Shown here: positions 61,243 through 64,000 of the stretch, one piece after another | Layout: the number at the start of each line of letters is the position of its first letter | How positions within the stretch are numbered: the stretch's first letter is position 1 | Made by a program: the position numbers and the translations under genes | Notes under the pieces: model-generated | Told to the model about the DNA's origin: nothing | The model's database searches: none | What the model saw: the letters and a program-made list of their open reading frames with translations, nothing else | Source of the DNA: JBAZOO01 sp041648735 | GTDB lineage: Bacteria; Verrucomicrobiota; Lentisphaeria; Oligosphaerales; CAITYL01 | NCBI GenBank assembly: GCA_041648735.1 | Contig: JBAZOO010000007.1 | Location: 51,786-115,785, forward strand | DNA: 64,000 nucleotides | Direction: 5' to 3'

Positions 61243-61248
61243 ACTATA
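61243..61248 (-). promoter_or_regulatory. putative -10 (TATAGT) for pyrD
   Basis: Reverse complement CTATAGTACATCC, 52 bp upstream of pyrD and beyond the rimO stop. Confidence 0.4.
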
Positions 61249-61270
61249 GCGGCGGAACCGCGGGGGGCGT

Positions 61271-62632
61271 TCAGCGGGCCGGAGTGGCTTCCAGCTCGTA
61301 GGCTTCGGCGGCGGTGATGCGGACCTCGCGGAAGCCGCCTTTCGGGGCGGCGCCGTGGACGCGGACGCGGTTGTCGACGTCGGGGGCGTCGCCGGCGGTG
61401 CGGCCGATCCAGGCGCGTGCGGACTCCGCATGGTCGAGGAGGACGCGGATGGTCTGGCCGACCAGCGCCTGGTTCTTTTCCAGGGCGATGGCCTGCTGCG
61501 CGGCCATGAGCCGGCCCCGGCGCTCCTCGGCGAGTTCGGGGGGGACGAGCCCCGCGGTGAGGCGGGCGGCGGGGGTGCCCTCCTCCGGCGAGTAGCTGAA
61601 GACGCCGAGGCGGTCGAAGCGGAAGCTTTGCACCAGTTCCAGCAGCTCCTGGAAGTCGGCGGCGGTCTCGCCGGGATAGCCGACGAGGAAGGTGGTGCGG
61701 AAGGTGAGGCTGGGGATGGCGTGGCGGAGGGTGTCGAGGAGGGCGCGGGTCTCCCGGGCGCCGAGGCCGCGGCCCATGGCCTTGAGCATGGGGTCGCTGA
61801 TGTGCTGGAGCGGCATGTCGAGATAGGGGACGAGGTGGCGGGCGGCGGCGATGGTCTCGACCAGGTCGGGGGTCAGGTTTTTCGGGTGGGTGTAGAGGAG
61901 GCGGAGCCAGAAGTCGCCCTCGAGCTGGTCGAGGTCGCGCAGCAGGCTGGCGAGGGTGGTGCCGTCCTGGCGGTCGTGGCCGTAGCTGGAGGTGTCCTGG
62001 GCGATGAGGTTGAGTTCCTTCACGTCCATGGCCAGGAGGTTGCGGCATTCCCGGAGGACGGACTCGGGGGCGCGGCTGCGCTGGCGGCCGCGGATGGCGG
62101 GGATGGCGCAGAAGCGGCAGTGGTGGTTGCAGCCTTCGGCGATCTTGACGTAGGCGAAGGTGGGTGGGGTGAGGAGGAGGCGGGGGGTGGCGTGGTCGTA
62201 GAGCCAGGTGGAGGGGTGGCTGGGGGTGGCTTCGGGGCTGGGGGCGGTGGCTTCGCCGGCGAAGAGGCGGGCGAGGTGCTCGGCGATGCGCGGCACGTCG
62301 TCGAGCTTGAGGAAGAGGTCCACCTCGGGATAGCGTTGGTGGAGGGCGGGCAGGTCGCGCTGGGGGAGGCAGCCGGTGACGATGACCTTGCGGCGGCGGG
62401 GCGCGGCGGCGCGCCAGTCCAGGGCCTTGCGGATTTCGTCCTGCGCCTCGGTGCGGGCGTCCTTGATGAAGCCGCAGGTGTTGACGAGGAGGGCGCGGGC
62501 CAGCTCCGGTTCGGGGGTGAGGGCGAAGCCGGCCTGGGCGAGGGTGCCGGCCATGACCTCGGTGTCGACCAGGTTCTTGGCGCAGCCGAGGCTGACGATG
62601 CAGATGGGGATGGGGCGGGAGGTGGTGGACAT
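61271..62632 (-). CDS. rimO: ribosomal protein uS12 methylthiotransferase RimO
   Basis: A 453-residue radical SAM enzyme that methylthiolates an Asp of ribosomal protein S12. N-terminal UPF0004 domain with cluster Cys residues (VSLGCAKNLVDTE, LLVNTCGFI, VTGCLPQ). Radical SAM motif CNHHCRFCAIP (CxxxCxxC). C-terminal TRAM domain. RimO rather than MiaB is indicated by the VSLGCAKN start and the AEGCNHHCRFCAIPAIRGR segment. It is 46 bp downstream of murA. Confidence 0.95.
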   Translation of the reverse strand: MSTTSRPIPICIVSLGCAKNLVDTEVMAGTLAQAGFALTPEPELARALLVNTCGFIKDARTEAQDEIRKALDWRAAAPRRRKVIVTGCLPQRDLPALHQRYPEVDLFLKLDDVPRIAEHLARLFAGEATAPSPEATPSHPSTWLYDHATPRLLLTPPTFAYVKIAEGCNHHCRFCAIPAIRGRQRSRAPESVLRECRNLLAMDVKELNLIAQDTSSYGHDRQDGTTLASLLRDLDQLEGDFWLRLLYTHPKNLTPDLVETIAAARHLVPYLDMPLQHISDPMLKAMGRGLGARETRALLDTLRHAIPSLTFRTTFLVGYPGETAADFQELLELVQSFRFDRLGVFSYSPEEGTPAARLTAGLVPPELAEERRGRLMAAQQAIALEKNQALVGQTIRVLLDHAESARAWIGRTAGDAPDVDNRVRVHGAAPKGGFREVRITAAEAYELEATPAR

Positions 62633-62678
62633 GGGGTGGTGATGGGGAGGGGGTGGGGTGAGGGGCGGCGGGGCGGGG

Positions 62679-63962
62679 TCAGTGGCGCTGGATGCGGGCG
62701 CCGAGGGCGGCGAGCTTGAGGTCGAGCTGTTCGTAGCCGCGGTCGATGAGCTGGACGTTGCGGATGGTGCTGGTCCCCTGGGCGCAGAGGGCGGCGGCGA
62801 CCAGGGCGATGCCGGCGCGGATGTCGGGGCTGTTGAGTTCGATGGCGTGGAGGCGGGCGGGGCCGCTGACGACGACGCGGTGCGGGTCGCAGATGACGGC
62901 GTTGGCGCCCATGGCGATGAGGCGGTCGACGAAATACATGCGGCTCTCGAACATCTTCTCGAAGAAGAGGACGCTGCCGGTGGCCTGGGTGGCGAGGACG
63001 ATCATCACGCTCATCAGGTCGGAGGGGAACTGGGGCCAGGGGCCGTCGTCAATGACCGGGATGCCGCCGCCCCAGTCGGGGGTGACCAGCCGCGGCTGGC
63101 CGCCGCGGACGGTGACTTCGCCGTTGGCGAACTCGAGGTTGACGCCGAGGCGGCGGAAGACGCGGGCGGTCATGGCGTAGTGCTGGGGGTCGGCGTCGGC
63201 GATGGTGACTTCGCCGCCGGTGGCGGCGGCCATGGCCAGGTAGCTGCCGGTCTCGGTGTGGTCGGCGACGATGCGGTGGGTGGTGCCGTGGAGCTTTTCG
63301 ACGCCGGCGAAGGTGAGGAGGTTGGAGCCGATGCCGTCAATCTTGGCGCCCATTTTCTGGAGGAGCAGGCAGAGGTCGGCGACATGCGGTTCGGAGGCGG
63401 CGTTGCGCAGGAGGGTGCGGCCCTTGGCGGCGGCGGCGGCCATGGCGAGCTGTTCGGTGGCGGTGACGCTGGCCTCGGGGAGGAAGATGTCGGCGCCGCG
63501 GAGGCCGGCGTCGGCGCGGAAGCGGTAGACGTGGTCTTCCTCGATGGTGGCGCCCATGGCTTGGAGGCCGCAGAAGTGGGAGTCGAGGCGGCGGCGGCCG
63601 ATGACGTCGCCGCCTGGGGGTGGCATGGTGGCGCGGCCGCAGCGGTGGAGGAGTGGGGCGGCGAGGAGGATGCTGGCCCGGATTTCGGCGCAGAGCTTGG
63701 CGGGCAAGTCGGGGTTGCGCAGGTTGCGGGCGCGGACGCGGACGGTGCGCCGGGGCTGGTCCCAGTGGATGTCGGCGCCGGTTTCGGCGAGGAGGGCGAG
63801 GAGGGTGCGGACGTCGCCGATGTCGGGGAGGTTTTCGAGGGTGACCTCCTCGTCGGTGAGGAGGGTCGCCGCGAGCATCGGCAGGGCGGCGTTCTTGTTG
63901 CCGGCGGGGGTGATGCGGCCGCTCAGGGGTGCGCCGCCGGTGATTTCGAGGAGGTTGTGCAT
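62679..63962 (-). CDS. murA: UDP-N-acetylglucosamine 1-carboxyvinyltransferase (Asp-type)
   Basis: A 427-residue enzyme of the first committed step of peptidoglycan synthesis. K22-type start PAGNKNAALPMLAATLL, central PQFPSDLMSVMIVLATQA, and C-terminal DRGYEQLDLKLAALGA. The loop that normally reads PGGC has PGGD (D119; codon at 63606-63608). This Cys-to-Asp change occurs naturally in Chlamydia and Mycobacterium and makes the enzyme insensitive to fosfomycin, which alkylates that Cys. First gene of the apparent murA-rimO-pyrD-ABC-F transcript. Confidence 0.95.
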   Translation of the reverse strand: MHNLLEITGGAPLSGRITPAGNKNAALPMLAATLLTDEEVTLENLPDIGDVRTLLALLAETGADIHWDQPRRTVRVRARNLRNPDLPAKLCAEIRASILLAAPLLHRCGRATMPPPGGDVIGRRRLDSHFCGLQAMGATIEEDHVYRFRADAGLRGADIFLPEASVTATEQLAMAAAAAKGRTLLRNAASEPHVADLCLLLQKMGAKIDGIGSNLLTFAGVEKLHGTTHRIVADHTETGSYLAMAAATGGEVTIADADPQHYAMTARVFRRLGVNLEFANGEVTVRGGQPRLVTPDWGGGIPVIDDGPWPQFPSDLMSVMIVLATQATGSVLFFEKMFESRMYFVDRLIAMGANAVICDPHRVVVSGPARLHAIELNSPDIRAGIALVAAALCAQGTSTIRNVQLIDRGYEQLDLKLAALGARIQRH

Positions 63963-64000
63963 GGGGGGGGGGCGCCAGGGGGCGGGGGGTGGGGCCGGCG

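Overview
The window is 64 kb of very GC-rich bacterial DNA (roughly 70% G+C by eye) and reads as chromosome with interspersed mobile and defence modules. I infer a member of the PVC superphylum, most likely Lentisphaerota or a close relative. The signs are a prepilin-like protein that pairs an FTLIELLVVMAVIAILAALL leader with a C-terminal VFADGHV tail, a MurA with Asp in place of the catalytic Cys (as in Chlamydia), and abundant heptameric satellite repeats. No rRNA or long marker gene is present, so the phylum call is an inference.

Layout. 0.2-2 kb: ECF sigma factor, zinc-finger anti-sigma and an exported coiled-coil protein. 2-3.2 kb: FmdB-like zinc ribbon, then an 825-bp gap full of small mobile repeats (palindromic repeats, an ISL3 end, a 285-bp MITE with an 11-bp target duplication). 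3.2-12 kb: housekeeping (L,D-transpeptidase, accA, short NAGS, argB, hisI, SWIM-SNF2 helicase, tRNA-Ala, ilvN). 12-14 kb: aspS. 14.2-19 kb: a leftward defence cluster (type IIG/MmeI-like restriction-methylase, OLD-like ATPase, Toprim-like DUF4276 protein). 19.1-21.8 kb: a segment with an AAA/DUF4143 ATPase and an IS630-family element, bracketed by a perfect 48-bp duplication of the 3' end of dus. 21.8-44.2 kb: housekeeping and central metabolism (dus, YgjP-like protease, tRNA-Leu, MFS transporter, ychF, zwf, Ppx/GppA, 5'-nucleotidase, aroA, tRNA-Val, EF-G, dnaA, nagA, rRNA methyltransferase-like gene, DUF58, pilin-like protein, histidine kinase and sigma-54 response regulator).

44,261-54,532 is the most striking region. 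A leftward operon (excisionase-type HTH with a frameshift, SNF2-like helicase, unknown protein with an antitoxin-like tail, PIN toxin, type III Mod, type III Res) is bracketed by two 412-bp, about 95% identical, directly repeated remnants of an ISL3-family element. The whole 10,272-bp unit is flanked by an 8-bp direct repeat, AAAAAAGT, as expected if two ISL3 ends moved it as one composite transposon.

54.6-64 kb: housekeeping (thioesterase, asnS, M48 peptidase, ABC-F ATPase, pyrD, rimO, murA). Many genes here have a -10 like TATAGT, TACATT or TATATT and several lack a visible Shine-Dalgarno sequence. An 11-mer, GCGGAGTCCGC, occurs at least eight times in the window.
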